A stretch of 60,000 nucleotides of DNA, from NCBI GenBank assembly GCA_949358305.1, contig OX442316.1:3412001-3472000 (forward strand), read 5' to 3'. A model generated the notes under the pieces. The model was given only the letters and a program-made list of their open reading frames with translations. It did not search any database and was not told the DNA's origin. Shown in pieces: positions 21,358 through 32,725 of the stretch. Made by a program: the position numbers and the translations under genes. Position 1 is the stretch's first letter; every line of letters begins with the position of its first letter. The stretch is from Strigamia acuminata (taxonomy: Eukaryota > Arthropoda > Chilopoda > Geophilomorpha > Linotaeniidae).

Positions 21358-21734
21358 ACCAATACAACGTTGTCCTATTTCTCAATTGGTTGAGCCGGAT
21401 TACGTCTAACTGTGGACTGCGCTACTATGCGGAAAAGTAGTTCTGTTTATTTTCAATGAATTTCAGGGTAAAAAGTCACTAGAATGATAGATTTTATTTA
21501 TTTGGTAATAGAATATTTATTTCATTTGCTAAAATAAGCTTTTTTTTCCTTTTAATTAATCAAACAATGTTAGCATAGTTTGTTGGTTTCTTTTGGCAGG
21601 TAAACAAAGGTTTAGTTTTTTATTGGTTGTTTTGCCTAGTTAGATAACAATTCTGGTGGTATGGGCTACTTTTTTGTGTCGCTACACCAGTGAGACGGCT
21701 CAACCAATAGGAGTTTGGTCAACATTGTATCGGT
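21358..21734. mobile_element. TIR element B (ATTGGTTGAGCC family)
   Basis: ACCAATACAACGTTGTCC at the left faces the inverted ACCGATACAATGTTGACC at the right. Both run into CTCAATTGGTTGAGCC or CTCCTATTGGTTGAGCC. The inside is very like the element at 28340 (GGCAGGTAAACAAAGGTTTA, TTTTATTGGTTGT, CTACTTTTTTGTG). Confidence 0.85.
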
Positions 21735-22723
21735 AGCGCTTTTGATAAAATTAGGAGAAGTTAAGTCACAATTTCCTTTTCTGTGATTACATTACATCAC
21801 TTAGTAATTGGTGCAAAATGAACGGTCGGCACGTGGAAATTAGTCTGTAGAGAGTTAGCCGTTTAGTTTTGTCAATTTGTGTCATTTAACTCTGAGGAAT
21901 TTCAGCGGATTGTGAATAATTTTATAGATGAAAGATGGACGTTTTGGAATTTGTTATTAGATGTGCGGTATGGAACGTTGACAGATGACAAATGAGAAAT
22001 TCAACATATCGATCATGTTAGTATGGTATGCGTCGGACTAGGACTACCTAACAAAAAAAAACAATTTTTCTAATATTTTTATTTCTACCTATAAAAAAAT
22101 TAAATAAGAAAAAAAATAGTTGGCAATAAATTATCGTCAATGTCAGTATCATGTTTTATTGGGTAGACGAGGGAATAGAATAAAAATCGGATTGAAATTT
22201 AAACTCATTCTGCGGCACATCTTTTAAACATTAATAGAAATAAAAATGTACAAATCCCATTTTGTTTGAGTTTGACATAAGTCATTAACAATTCACGTTC
22301 ATATTTCATAATACCATGTTTGAATGTTTGAATGAAATGTGATTCTTGTTTACATTTTTGGAATATTAAATTGAGATGAAAAATATAAAAATTGCCTTTT
22401 GCAAGCCTGCAACTCGTATCTACAAAGACATCAAAACAAGGACACACTATCAAATGAAGATTTCCATGCCAACCCAAGTAAATAAACTATCTAGACAAAC
22501 TATTACTTTACCAGAGCTTTCAATAAATTTATTGGTGAAAAGTGCTTTTTAGACTAACCATAAGCCACTTTTTCACATATTCATCATGTGCTTTAAGTTT
22601 AAAAATTCAGAATCCCTCAGCAGATAGGCAAAAGAAATTCATAATGAAATTATTATATGTATGTGTGGAAAAATTAAATTCTTTCGTAGAAACGCTGGTT
22701 TGTTAGCCCTGTGAGCAGATAGG
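21735..22723. other. No gene recognised
   Basis: The 90-codon minus frame at 22205-22477 has no known motif. Otherwise AT-rich. Confidence 0.4.
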
Positions 22724-22850
22724 AGTCACCGATCCCTAGACAACGATTAAAGGCCTAAAACCATTAATAGAAATTATAATGTTTGTTATTACGTTAATGT
22801 GCGTCCATTACTGAGGTAATCCGGGTCTAGGTTTACATATTGAATTGATT
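22724..22850 (+). repeat. Direct repeat W, copy 1
   Basis: CCCTAGACAACGATTAAAGG then CCTAAAA.CATTAATA, GTGCGTCCATTA and TCTAGG.TTACAT also occur at 23767-23880. The two copies flank the TIR element at 22929-23765. Confidence 0.75.
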
Positions 22851-22928
22851 TTAGATATATGTTGTCAGATTTCCGACTGTAAATGGAGATTACCTTTTAT
22901 TTATCTTAACACGGAGTCATTCTGTAGT

Positions 22929-23765
22929 CATTTACCATGTTTACATGTACTCACTTATCCAGATAAGTGAAAATGCGAAATTTACTTTTCTGGAAAACTG
23001 ATCATGTAAACAAATCAGTTTTCCAGAAAGGTCAAACTTATCTGGAAAACTAAAATCCACTTGTTTGAGGTAGATTTTGGGTGTTTTGCGCATTGCCATT
23101 TGCAATGTAAACACCCATTCATTACTTATCTAGAAAAGCTGACGTCACAACAATGCTGTGACATGTTGTTTCTGCACAGTGCATTGTGGAAGATTAATGC
23201 GCCAGTTAAAAACGTCTTATGACGTCACGTTTGTTAGAAAACTGATTCTTTGTAAATACATGCAGTTTTTCACAAAAGTAATATTCACATTTTCACTTAT
23301 CTGGATAACCCTGTGCGTTTACATGGCATTAGTGTTCTGATAAATGTGACGCCACATGTGAATTTTCCTTAATGCATTTTGATTATCTGGAACAACAAAA
23401 TGGTTGTCTATCTATTTCAGCCTTTAAATAAATCAAATTCCGACCCCAGAAATCGTGTTTTAGCTTATTCCAGACCGTTATCACTACTAAGTGTTGTTGG
23501 GACATTGGTCTAATGTATTGTTACTACGACAATCTGACGATATCAGGATCAAAGTATTTAATTTTTGCACGCACAGATGCTTACATGCAGTTTTCAATGC
23601 ACAAAGCCCACAAAATCTACCTCATACAACCAGAATTTAGGCTTCTGAATAGGTAAGTTTGTTTTTTCTGGAAAACTGGTTCGTTAACATGATCAGTTTT
23701 CCAGAAAAGTAAAATTTGCATTATCACTTATCTAGATAACTGTGTACATGTAAACATGGTAAATG
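22929..23765. mobile_element. TIR element I with three related ends
   Basis: CATTTACCATGTTTACATGT at the left and its inverted copy at the right begin a TIR of over 100 bp (CACTTATC.AGATAAGTGA.AATGC, ACTTTTCTGGAAAACTGATC). A third, inward copy (TTTTCACTTATCTGGATAAC ... GTTTACATGGCAT) lies at about 23287-23330, so a shorter unit 22934-23330 is also possible. The 60-codon plus frame inside shows no domain. Confidence 0.75.
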
Positions 23766-23766
23766 T

Positions 23767-23880
23767 TACTGCTGACCCCTAGACAACGATTAAAGGCCTA
23801 AAAGCATTAATACAGTATCCCTGTTTGCTTCTCATATGAGCGTGCGTCCATTATCTGGGTATCCCATCTCTAGGCTTACA
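23767..23880 (+). repeat. Direct repeat W, copy 2
   Basis: Matches 22724-22850 in the same order and orientation. A third, inverted trace lies in protease intron 3 near 1590-1615. Confidence 0.7.
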
Positions 23881-24669
23881 TTTGCGTAGAAAAACTAATT
23901 TCTTTTGTATAAACAAATATTGCTGGAATCTTGAAGGAACAAAATATTGGAAAAGTTGAAAAAATAAATATTGACAAGAATGTTTTTTCTTTTCTTTTTC
24001 TTTTTGCTTCATACATCTGCAAGAAACGCATGATTCGGCTTGTTCTAGGGCTGAGTTCTTATTGATGGATGGTGCATTTGGTTCAATTTGCATTTCGTCC
24101 TTCGGGGCTTTAACACTCCAACCTTCTTTGATGTTTAAAGCTTGCATGTGGAATAGTAATTTAGGATTTATTTATTTTTTTCCCTTCTTTACATATTTCT
24201 GTTTCACTTATTATCTGGTAATAGAAATCTATATGATGTTAAAGGGGTGCAATTTGCTACTCGTGGGCGTGAAAAATGCGCGAATTACGTACGCATCGAA
24301 TCAGATGACTAAATGGGGGCTGATGGATATTGGCATTCATTTATATGTTAGAGTTAATGCAATTTGAAAAGTTGATGCCACTTTCAATTAAAGCATTCGC
24401 TGCAAATGGTGCCGTTGGAATCTGCAATGGCATTTTATTAACCGTGTTCATGGCATATTGATTCTTGCATATTATGGTTAGGCAAATTTTATGCGAGCTA
24501 ATTTTGAGCTTGTGGTATTTTCCTGCGTAAAAGATTAACATAAACCACAAGGTGAATTCTTTTGCTGTTCGGCATGGCGATTGTCGAGCTTATTGCACGC
24601 GGGAAATAAAGCAACAATATATTGGTCCGAGAAATAACATTAGCACCTTTTAAAAATGTCGTCAAGGGG
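23881..24669. other. No gene called; weak coding-like frame on the minus strand
   Basis: The minus frame at about 24000-24147 opens MQALNIKEGWSVKAPKDEM and then degrades into a Lys/Glu-rich low-complexity run. I know no family for it and splice sites are unclear. Confidence 0.35.
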
Positions 24670-24770
24670 TAAATTTACATCCAACGGTGTAATATGACAC
24701 CTGCAAGGTGTAAACGCATAAAGATGTAATATTTACACCTCGTGTTCATTACATCTCAGTGGTGTAATTT
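24670..24770. promoter_or_regulatory. Cluster of GGTGTAA/TTACACC half-sites
   Basis: Within about 100 bp there are seven [G/A][G/A]TGTAA-type motifs in both orientations (TTACATCC, GGTGTAAT, ACACCTGCAAGGTGTAAAC, GATGTAAT, TTTACACC, TTACATC, GGTGTAAT). They resemble T-box half-sites (AGGTGTGA), but the fit is partial and no gene is adjacent. Confidence 0.3.
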
Positions 24771-25242
24771 AACCGCAAATAAGGAGTGTGAGAACTGGCG
24801 TTTGATGGAGAGAGGAATCGTATGAGAACCAGCGGAGCAATTAGATGTTTAGTAGGAAAGTCGACATTCGGTGGGGATTTTTAACGATATCGAATGATGC
24901 GAAACCATGAGTGTAAATTCCGGTTACATTTGTTTAATGTTAAGCTTAGTATTCATACGCAGTACAAAGTACTGATTGTATATTTTTGAAACTCGAATGA
25001 GCTGATTGGATTATTTTGAAATGTATTACAGTTACAAAAATACAGATAACTTTTGATGTGTTTTGAATATTGTTAAAATTTTTTTTCCACTGAAAGAGGA
25101 GAGTTTAATTAAACTAGTTTAGTTGGTTTCAGATAATTTTTCTATTTCATAACCACACAGTGATCAAAAGAAAAAGCACTTTATTTGAAAAGATGGAGTG
25201 ATTGTATATTTTTGCAACTGGGTTGTACTAAGCTTGAGGTTA

Positions 25243-25342
25243 AATACGGAAAAAATACTGTACTTTTGCAAAAATACGGTATTCTTGGTGTCTAACCCGC
25301 GGCTACAATTCGAGGGCGACTCTTAATCGGTAAAATACGGTA
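25243..25342 (-). mobile_element. Solo end of the TACCGTATTTTACCGATTAA family
   Basis: On the minus strand it reads TACCGTATTTTACCGATTAA, GAGTCGCCCTCGAATTGTAG, CCGCGGGTTAGACACCAAGA and ATACCGTATTTTTGCAAAAG, matching the start of the element at 18615. It ends in TATTTTTTCCGTA, which may act as a short opposite end. Confidence 0.75.
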
Positions 25343-25345
25343 TTA

Positions 25346-26736
25346 GTCTTCATAATAGTTTCAATGTAATTGCAGTTCTGTTTCTTGAACATCGGTGTTC
25401 AAATATTATCAAAGTTTGGACAACGATGTTTATCGTCGCCTAATCTTTTAAAGTTTGTATGGCAAGCAGCTGCGTGTATCTTGTCAAAGAGCACAGTTGG
25501 GGGTGTTTCGTGACATCCAAAATGGTTATCAAAATGCAGATGGTTGGGTCCAGGACCTTGGAATTTACGGCTCGAAGAAGTGGTGTGTTGTTTATGGAAG
25601 CTAAGTTGATTACTTGTAGTTTGAACATGCATCCATCCATCCAGCGAGCGCTTGGACGGCATCATAAACTAGGTATTTTAGTGGCATAGCAAAGCATCGT
25701 GTTGGCAATTGCTTCATGCCGAAACAATAAAGAGCGCGGTAATGTCGTAAATCCTTTAATTTGGTGGAAAAAGGAACCAAACACAGAAATTCACCCAATA
25801 AAAGGGCCCGACGTTTCATGCAAAGACCCGGTCATTGAAGTACTGTAGATTTGATTTACAAGAAAGTTTTTAATTCGGGGTTATAGCGGTAATAAAAATG
25901 AAGAAACTTGTAGGAAATGAGGTTTGCACCGAATCAAGCACGGCAGAACTCATTTTAGCAAAAGGAGACTCATTATGTCGTGAAATATTGCATTTAATAT
26001 TTGAGAGACGTTAAGGAAAGGTTGTAGCGGCGACCGATGATGACATTTCTCATTTTCTCACTTTTTTTCCTTCTTCTGCTTCTCTCTTCTTCTTTATTTT
26101 GTTATGTGACTTCTTCAAGTTGCCGTTATTAACAAAGTCCAAATGGGATGTGAGAAGTTAGCCCGAGATGAAACTTGTCCATCGAGTGGACAGATATTTC
26201 TACTCAGTTTCGATGTGTTTCCTGCAGTGTTGCTCGGGTTTTATGTTTGGTCTGCATCTGTCGATGCGCTCTCGAGAGAGCTCTCACGTTGCGAGAGAGA
26301 AGACGGAGATGGGTGGCCGATGGGAAGTCTGTGTCACTTGTCGCCTTTTATTTCCGTCTTCATTTCTTTCATTCCTTCTAAGATCTTTTTTGGGAGACAA
26401 GTCGAGATGCAACAGCTGTCTCTCACTCTTTCTGTCGCTTTTTTTTTAAGTTAGGGAGAAAAAATGCTAAAGAATCTTATGCAAGTTTAAAGGTCGAGTC
26501 ATATTTGACAGAATCTTCGCGTAAGGAGTCATCTTTCGGTTGGTTTGGGTCGCTTTTTGTGATGAACTCTGGTCTTTGAAAAATCATTCAATTTCATCAT
26601 TTGTAGGGGGGAGTGTTAGTTAATTGAACCGTGAACCAAGGATAACTTGGACACGTATCCGTGTGTTATTTCTTATTGATTCGTTGTTCTGTGCGTTGAT
26701 TGGATGACAGCAATTATGTGTTACGCATTGCTTGCC
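25346..26736. other. No gene called; overlapping frames and a dispersed repeat
   Basis: Between 25399 and 25689 frames are open on both strands without known domains. At 25965-26065 lies the partner of the repeat at 8265. From 26085 the sequence is T/C-rich. Confidence 0.4.
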
Positions 26737-27694
26737 AGCTAATGAAGAGACCACAGGAGTGTGTAATCCACAATTGTTTAAATTTTTAAAAATAAAGTAT
26801 TGTTAATAGAGAGTTTGCGGGATGCATTTTTCCGTTACAGTTAAACACTATATGGTATAAAAATAGTGTAAGGGAAAAATGATAAATTAAGTTTTTGCGG
26901 GCTGCACTTTTCCCTTATCACCACTATTTCAGCCAACTACTGACAGTTAGTAATTTTGGGCCTAAAAATTCAATTTGGGGGCGTAAATGTGCAAATTTCT
27001 GCATAAAATTCCATTATTATGCCTATAAAGTATGGTTTTGGGCCTAAAATTCAATTTTGGGCCTCACTTATCATTCAATCTACGTACATATGACTGTGAT
27101 GTGTTTGATCGGTACAACAAAATTATCGCCATTCACAATGGGCGGAGCTAACAATATAGTGTTCTCAATTCTGATTGACTGCACTATATTTTAATTTAGT
27201 GTTGAAAACGATACACTAAAGATTTTTCCCTTACGATATGGCACTAAAATAGTGTAACGTTGAGAAAAATAAGGGAAAAATGCATTCCGCAAACTCTCTA
27301 TTATCTAAAGAGTCAATACTTTCTTTATTTAAATGCACCTCTCTCTCACATTGTTACAAACAGTTACAACACAGTGACATGTGACATGTGACACATGTGA
27401 CATGTGACATCATGAATAGTAAATTATGAATTATGAGTAGTTATAATGTCACATTCACATGACCGGCAGCCTAATCACCAAGTGTAATGATAAAATTGGC
27501 CTTTTTACTCAAAAAATAAAAAAGTAGTGTTACAACACACAGTAAAGAATTTTGTGTGTTGTAACTGTTTGTAACAATGAGAGCGAGGTGCATTTAAATA
27601 GGAAAGTATTGACTGTTTAGATAATAACAATACTTTATTTTTAAAAAATTTATACAATTGTGGATTACACACTCCTGCGGTGTCCTTGTTAGCT
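26737..27694. mobile_element. TIR element O with another element inserted in its left arm
   Basis: The left end AGACCACAGGAGTGTGTAAT and the inverted right end GGACACCGCAGGAGTGTGTA begin long TIRs. They run through CCACAATTG..TAAATTTTT, AATAAAGTATTGTTA, CAATACTTTC.TATTTAAATG, CACCTC.CTCTCA and TTGTTACAAACAGTTACAAC. The left arm is split at 26805/27302 by element N. The centre has GTGACATGTGACATGTGACA microsatellite-like repeats. It is non-coding. Confidence 0.85.
26806..27301. mobile_element. TIR element N inserted in element O
   Basis: ATAGAGAGTTTGCGGGATGC and its inverted copy (TAGAGAGTTTGCGGAATGC) delimit it, with CATTTTTCC, ACACTAT and AAGGGAAAAAT blocks repeated inward. The flanks are TTA on both sides, suggesting a 2-3 bp target duplication, but the uninterrupted arm has TTATTA there, so this stays ambiguous. 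Confidence 0.85.
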
Positions 27695-27779
27695 ATTGGT
27701 CTGCTAAAGGGTCCATCAACCCAACTTGCACACATTAGGCCCATTGATTTCTTGTCACGCCACTGAAAAGGACCAAGCG

Positions 27780-28295
27780 TATGGTGCGGTGTTTTGTAAC
27801 TCTATTTCCGGATCACGCTGTAGAGTTTAAAAGAAAGTTTGCCAGAGTTTAGGTAGCTGAGAGGACAGGGATGCGAAACAACCAAGAGCTTGGTGTGTTT
27901 TACGTTGCGGCACAGTTAAAGTACTACTATATCCCGCTGAATCTTTTTTTTTTATTAAGTGGTTAATAAATTCTGAAACCAGTTTAATCCTGTTTAAAAT
28001 AGAATTTCCTGTCTGCCCGTATATTTTGTTTTTACATTTTAATGTGAAAAGTTCATTTTTTTGTGATTATCGGCGCCGACAAAGCAGTCAGTTACATGTG
28101 CGATTTAAGAAGCAATATAAAAGGTTTTTTGTAGAAAAAAATAGTGAAAACAGTAAAAATGTATTCATTAACCACTGAGGAAGGCCAGATTTGATCGAAA
28201 ACAACAATTTCTGCTTCCCCGCTTACCGGTATCTCTAATTAATTAATCATTTACTTGTTTTTACTTGTATGTGCTCCATTGGAGTGATTTGAATA

Positions 28296-28296
<1 letters not shown>
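27780..28296. other. No gene; dispersed repeat at 27790-27860
   Basis: GGTG.TTTGTAAC.CTATTTCCGGATCA and TTTAAAAGAAAGTTTGCCAG match 17960-18045. The remainder is AT-rich without features. Confidence 0.45.

Positions 28297-28339
<43 letters not shown>
28297..28339. repeat. (TAA)n microsatellite
   Basis: About 14 uninterrupted TAA units ending exactly at the terminus of the TIR element that starts at 28340. Confidence 0.95.
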
Positions 28340-28340
<1 letters not shown>

Positions 28341-28693
28341 CCGATAAAACGTTGACCTATTTCCAATTGGTTGAGTCAGATTACGCCTAACTGGGGACTG
28401 TGCTCTATTACGCGGAAAAGTAGTTCTGTTTATTATCAATGTTAGTTATTTTAGTGTGAAAAGTGATTAGAATGATGGATTTTATTTAATTGGTAATAAA
28501 ATGTTTATTTAATTTGCTAAATCTGCTTTTTCTCCTTTTAATCGATCAATGTTAGCGTAGTTTGTTGGTTTCTTTTGGCAGGTAAACAAAGGTTTAGTTT
28601 TTTATTGGTTGTGTTGCCTAGTTAGATTACAATTCTGGTGTTATGGACTACTTTTTTGTGCCACGGCTGGAGTTAGGTCAACGTTGTATCGGT
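28340..28693. mobile_element. TIR element C (ATTGGTTGAGTC family)
   Basis: ACCGATAAAACGTTGACC at the left and the inverted ACCGATACAACGTTGACC at the right. The interior is nearly the same as element B at 21358 (ACGCGGAAAAGTAGTTCTGT, GGCAGGTAAACAAAGGTTTA). 354 bp. Confidence 0.85.
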
Positions 28694-29632
28694 ATAAGCC
28701 ATTTTTAAGTATTCGTTAGTTCTAAGGAGGTTCGACTACGTGTAATCAAGCGTCCTCAATTGATGATTGCGCTTGACCTTTAAAATTTCAATTAAAGAAG
28801 AAAGTTAGAGTTGGAATTGGATCTCCACCCGGTAGTTTTGTGTTATCTTTTATGAAGCAAGCAGCCTAATCACTCGCTTTTTCCTGCTTTGACGTGCTGA
28901 AAAGAGCGGAGTGAGGCTGTGATAGGAAGTCGCGAATCCGGGAACCAGCGTTGGCAATATTATACAGTACTAGGCGAGATGGTTGAAGGAAGAGGTGACA
29001 GCTGGTGATCCACCTTCATTACAACAAAGTTGTTGATGAGAATATGTGGAATAAGAGTGGCATGTGTTTAAAGTTTAACGAGCTACTAGAAAAGCTCTCA
29101 TGTTATTTAAAGTGGAGCGGGGGAGCGATTGTAATAAAGTATTGAACGTTGTTGCTTGACTGGGGAGTGGAGTGGGCGAGGGGGGTTAATAAGCTGCATG
29201 AATTAGTGTTTATAATTAACAAGTGCTGCGTCTTAATAGACTATACTTGTCTGGGAAGCTTCACTTTATGTGGGGTTTGCTTTAGTTTTAGAAAAGCAAT
29301 TATTTTCGTACTGGTACAGGTCTTGGGGGCTGAAAAAATGGATGAGAAATTCTCATGTGGAAAATCTTGTGCTAACGTCAAGGAAAAGGAAATATGATTT
29401 TAGTCAATTGCCCAAAGGTTGTGAAAGTAATGAGAAAAAAAGGAGTTTGGATGGGATTTGACAGGCAGTCTTGACAAGGGTCAAAGGAAGAATAAGATTT
29501 CGAGGAGTTGGAGTTGAACTTGGAAAGTTTTTGTTCTTTCTGCGGAGATAGTGTCTGGTTTGTATGGATTTTTTTGGTGTTTTGCTGTTGGATCGCAATT
29601 GGGTCGATTGAATAAAATTAAAAATTGGTTTG
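28694..29632. other. No gene recognised
   Basis: Plus frames at 29149-29461 show no domain, and the minus frames overlapping them are also unrecognised. Confidence 0.4.
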
Positions 29633-30035
29633 TATACTCTGTCCATGTGTAACTTGGGCCTATTTCCGATTTGCTAAGCCTCATAACTCAGTCTGTGCTG
29701 CCACCAGGAAAAATAGTTCAGAGTGGGTTTAAATTTGTTTTAGGATTTTAATTATTGAAATGATGTAATATTGTTTGTATTTTCTAAGAAAATGTGTCTT
29801 GAAGTCATAAAATAAAGATTTATGTTAGTTTATTTCGACATTTCTGTTTATTCAGTTTATTGCTTAATTCTTCCAGGGAATAAAACAATTTTCAAATTTT
29901 TTTATTGGTTGTTATTTTTGTCTGGAAAGCAGTCAAAATGGCAACCATTGTTTTGATCTATTTTTGGTATCACTACACAAGTGAAAAGGCTCAGCCAATC
30001 GGAAATAGGCCCAAGTTACACGTGGACAGAGTATA
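29633..30035. mobile_element. TIR element E (GATTGGCTGAGCC family)
   Basis: TATACTCTGTCCATGTGTAA at the left and TATACTCTGTCCACGTGTAA inverted at the right; the TIR continues for about 45 bp through CTTGGGCCTATTTCCGATT. The interior shares AAAATGGCAACCATTG-type and ATTTTTGGTATCACTACACA segments with the other family members. Confidence 0.9.
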
Positions 30036-30064
30036 GTGTTTAGGTTGGAAATCTGAATGGTGAA

Positions 30065-31016
30065 TAGGGTCGGATTAAGTACCGGGCTTCACGATTCTAA
30101 AGGGATTCCTGGTACAGTTTGTTGACAAAAAAAACTTTTCTTCAGTTTAGCTGTTTCAAGTTTATCTATCATTATTTGCCCGGTCTATCTTTTAATACTG
30201 TTGTTAGGGCAAGACGAGAGACCGGGTTCAAGATTGATGTCATTGAATCTCAATGGATTTTTTATGCCGCTTGGTAGATAAACTTAAAACAGCTAAACTG
30301 AAGGAAAGTTTTTTTTGTTCACGACTGTACATGGTATGCGTACAAAAAGCAGTTTTAAAAAATAAAAATGCATGTTTTCTGTCCATAAATGCATTTTTTT
30401 GTGTCTGAAAATGCTTTTTTTTTGTTTGAAAATGCATTTAAAATAAATTTTTTGATTGAAAATGCACTTTTTGTATGAAAATGCTTTTTTTGTTTGAAAA
30501 TGAACTTTTTTGTTTGAAAATGCATTGTTTTGGGGCAGAAAGTGAATTTTTTTTTCATTTGAAGATGCATTATTTTTGTCTGAAAATGTTTTTTTTGTCT
30601 GAAAATGTTTTTTTTTGTCTCAAAATGCATTGTTTTGCATAAAAATGCAAATTTTCAGCTCAAATTGAATTTATTTCCCATAAAAATGCATTTTACCCAC
30701 TGCAAGTACATTTTTTTTTGCTTGAAAATGTGAAGATAATGCTATTTCTTAACATTGATGACAGAAATGGATTTCTAGTCTGGGGTTCCTTCTCGCAGCC
30801 ATTCTTGGGGCCCTAATTGAAAAAAAAATCCCCCAAAAAAAATATTTTTAAAAAAACCTTTCTTGAACAAAAATTCTAATTTTGGAATTAAAGGGCCCCA
30901 CAGCCCCATGGGTCCCTTTCCCTTTGAGAACTGCGAGAACTTGAAAATCAGCTCCTGATTCATTGGCTCCCCTGTCGAAAGTTGTGCGGGCCCCCCGAAG
31001 CCTTAATCCGGCTCTG
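30065..31016. mobile_element. hAT-type element carrying a 20-bp minisatellite
   Basis: The left end TAGGGTCGGATTAAG faces the inverted right end CAGAGCCGGATTAAG. The 8-mers outside, ATGGTGAA (30057-30064) and CTGGTGAA (31017-31024), agree at 7 of 8, as expected for an ageing hAT duplication. The interior holds the minisatellite at 30365-30735 and no transposase. Two copies of a GTTTAGCTGTTTTAAG-like segment (about 30145 and 30285) form an inner inverted repeat. Confidence 0.85.
30365..30735. repeat. Minisatellite GAAAATGCATTTTTTTGTTT (about 19-21 bp)
   Basis: About 17 variable units in the hAT-type element, with the same AAAATGCA..TTTTT plan as the array at 12456. Confidence 0.85.
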
Positions 31017-31024
31017 CTGGTGAA

Positions 31025-32415
31025 TGCTCGATGTGTTTTTCACTCAGCAGTGCAGGAAAGCCGAAGAGTCTGGTTTCTGTGCGGTAATTTTCGCATTCAT
31101 CTTCTTGTGTGCGTGGAAACGTAAATGAGTGAAAATTACGGTATAATTCGTGGTTTAGAAAATTGAAGCCTTTTTTTTTATAAAAACCCACGTTTGCATT
31201 AAAGCATACTTTTAAATCTAATTCGCATAATAATTCAGCTTGATGATAGAGTTGTGGAACGGCTTGGCACGAACTCTAATTAAATTGGTATACGTGTAAA
31301 GGGATGATGAGGTTAGAGGTTCTGAGGATAATTTCCTTCACAACATCTACATAGGAGTGAATAGTGAAAGTTTGGAGTAGATCATGGCTTGAATATTAAA
31401 TATTTACTGATTAAAATCAAGAAATTATCTTATGTTCAGGTTCAAATTAAAAGCGACAGAAACAGAAAGTTTGAATCGATGTTCGAAAGACGAAATGTCG
31501 TCTTCTTAAACGAACTAAAGAAGTGACTTAAAGGTCAACTGCACTGAGCGGGTTTTATTTTTTTTCTGATAGAGTTGTTAGTTTACAAGTATGTTGTAGT
31601 AATATTGCTATAACGTGTTTGAAAACGTGTGTGTTCCACGTGCTAATGTATTGTTGTAAAGTTTGAATTCAGTTCAACTTCTGTACTTCGTAGAGTAAAC
31701 ACTTGTTTTTCATGCTAAAAAAAATAAAATTTGGGCTTTTGTTATTGTTTACTAACAATACACGGTTTTCACTTAACACCGCGCATGAGCAGATTCGCTA
31801 GCGCCATCTGGTGATGAATTTTGTAAACACTTTAGTAGAATAACCCTGAGCACATGGCTATCAATACTGCATCAATACTGCAATGTCGGGTGTTGACGAG
31901 GCAAAGAATCATGGGAGTATGACGTCAGTTCTCTAGTTCAGTTGACCCGGAACTAATTGTGAGCTTAGGTTGTATCTATGATGGCTGAACTTGATTCACC
32001 GGCACATTCTTTCTCATGGCCAAATGTGTTAACAATCCAATCAATTCATTGTTTTCTGATGATAGGATTGTTTGGAAATCCATAAAAAGAATGGTTTTTG
32101 TCTTTATTATTGTTGCTTTTACACAATAAGCACTTTTTAACCATCATACAAGTAAATCTCGATTGAAATTGTAATTGTATTACGGGAATGAAAACTGTCG
32201 TCAGTGCATGCGCAACAAAACCAGCATGGCATACCAGTAAAAATGGGGTTTATCGGCATGCCGGTAAAACTCGCATTATGCGTCAAAAAGCGGGGTAATA
32301 CAGTAATGATCAGGCCCAAAAAATTTACATCTGACCCTAGAGGTGGGGCGATTGCCCCCTGCCTGGACCTGCCATTGTGCGGTAGCAATAGCCAATAGCA
32401 GGTGCAGAAGAGATA
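31025..32415. other. No gene; one dispersed repeat copy
   Basis: At 32225-32310 lies the partner of the repeat at 21258. The rest is AT-rich and has no recognisable coding motif. Confidence 0.4.
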
Positions 32416-32725
32416 TACCGTATTTTACCGATTAAGAGTCGCCCTCGAATAGTAGCCGCGGGTGAGACATAAAGAATACAGTATTTTTGCAAAAGTTTGG
32501 TTCCGTAAGCCTAACTGTGGTAACCACGACGAGCTTCCCGCCGCTGTGTGTATCGCCGTGAAGAAGAAGCGTCCGCCGAATGATGAACGTACGCCTTGTT
32601 TGTGGCGTTCAGACTTCGTTTGTTACATTAAACAAATGTAACAAACGGAAAACCGAGATTGTAATTGCTGACAATAATGGCAGTTTTGAATAAGAGCCGG
32701 GGCTCTTAATTGATAAAGTACGTTA
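32416..32725 (+). mobile_element. Complete TACCGTATTTTACCGATTAA family element
   Basis: It begins TACCGTATTTTACCGATTAA and ends with inverted TAACGTACTTTATCAATTAA. GAGTCGCC, AGTAGCCGCGG, AAGAGCCGGGG and AAGAGCC motifs lie next to the ends. It is 310 bp, the reference copy for the family; 18615 shares its first 220 bp almost unchanged. Non-coding. Confidence 0.85.

Noticed and set aside
23851-24147. 98-codon minus frame
   Set aside because: Coding-like for about 45 codons, then low-complexity Lys/Glu; no family, upstream stop close by.
25399-25689. Overlapping frames on both strands
   Set aside because: Mutually incompatible and unrecognised; no splice-site support.
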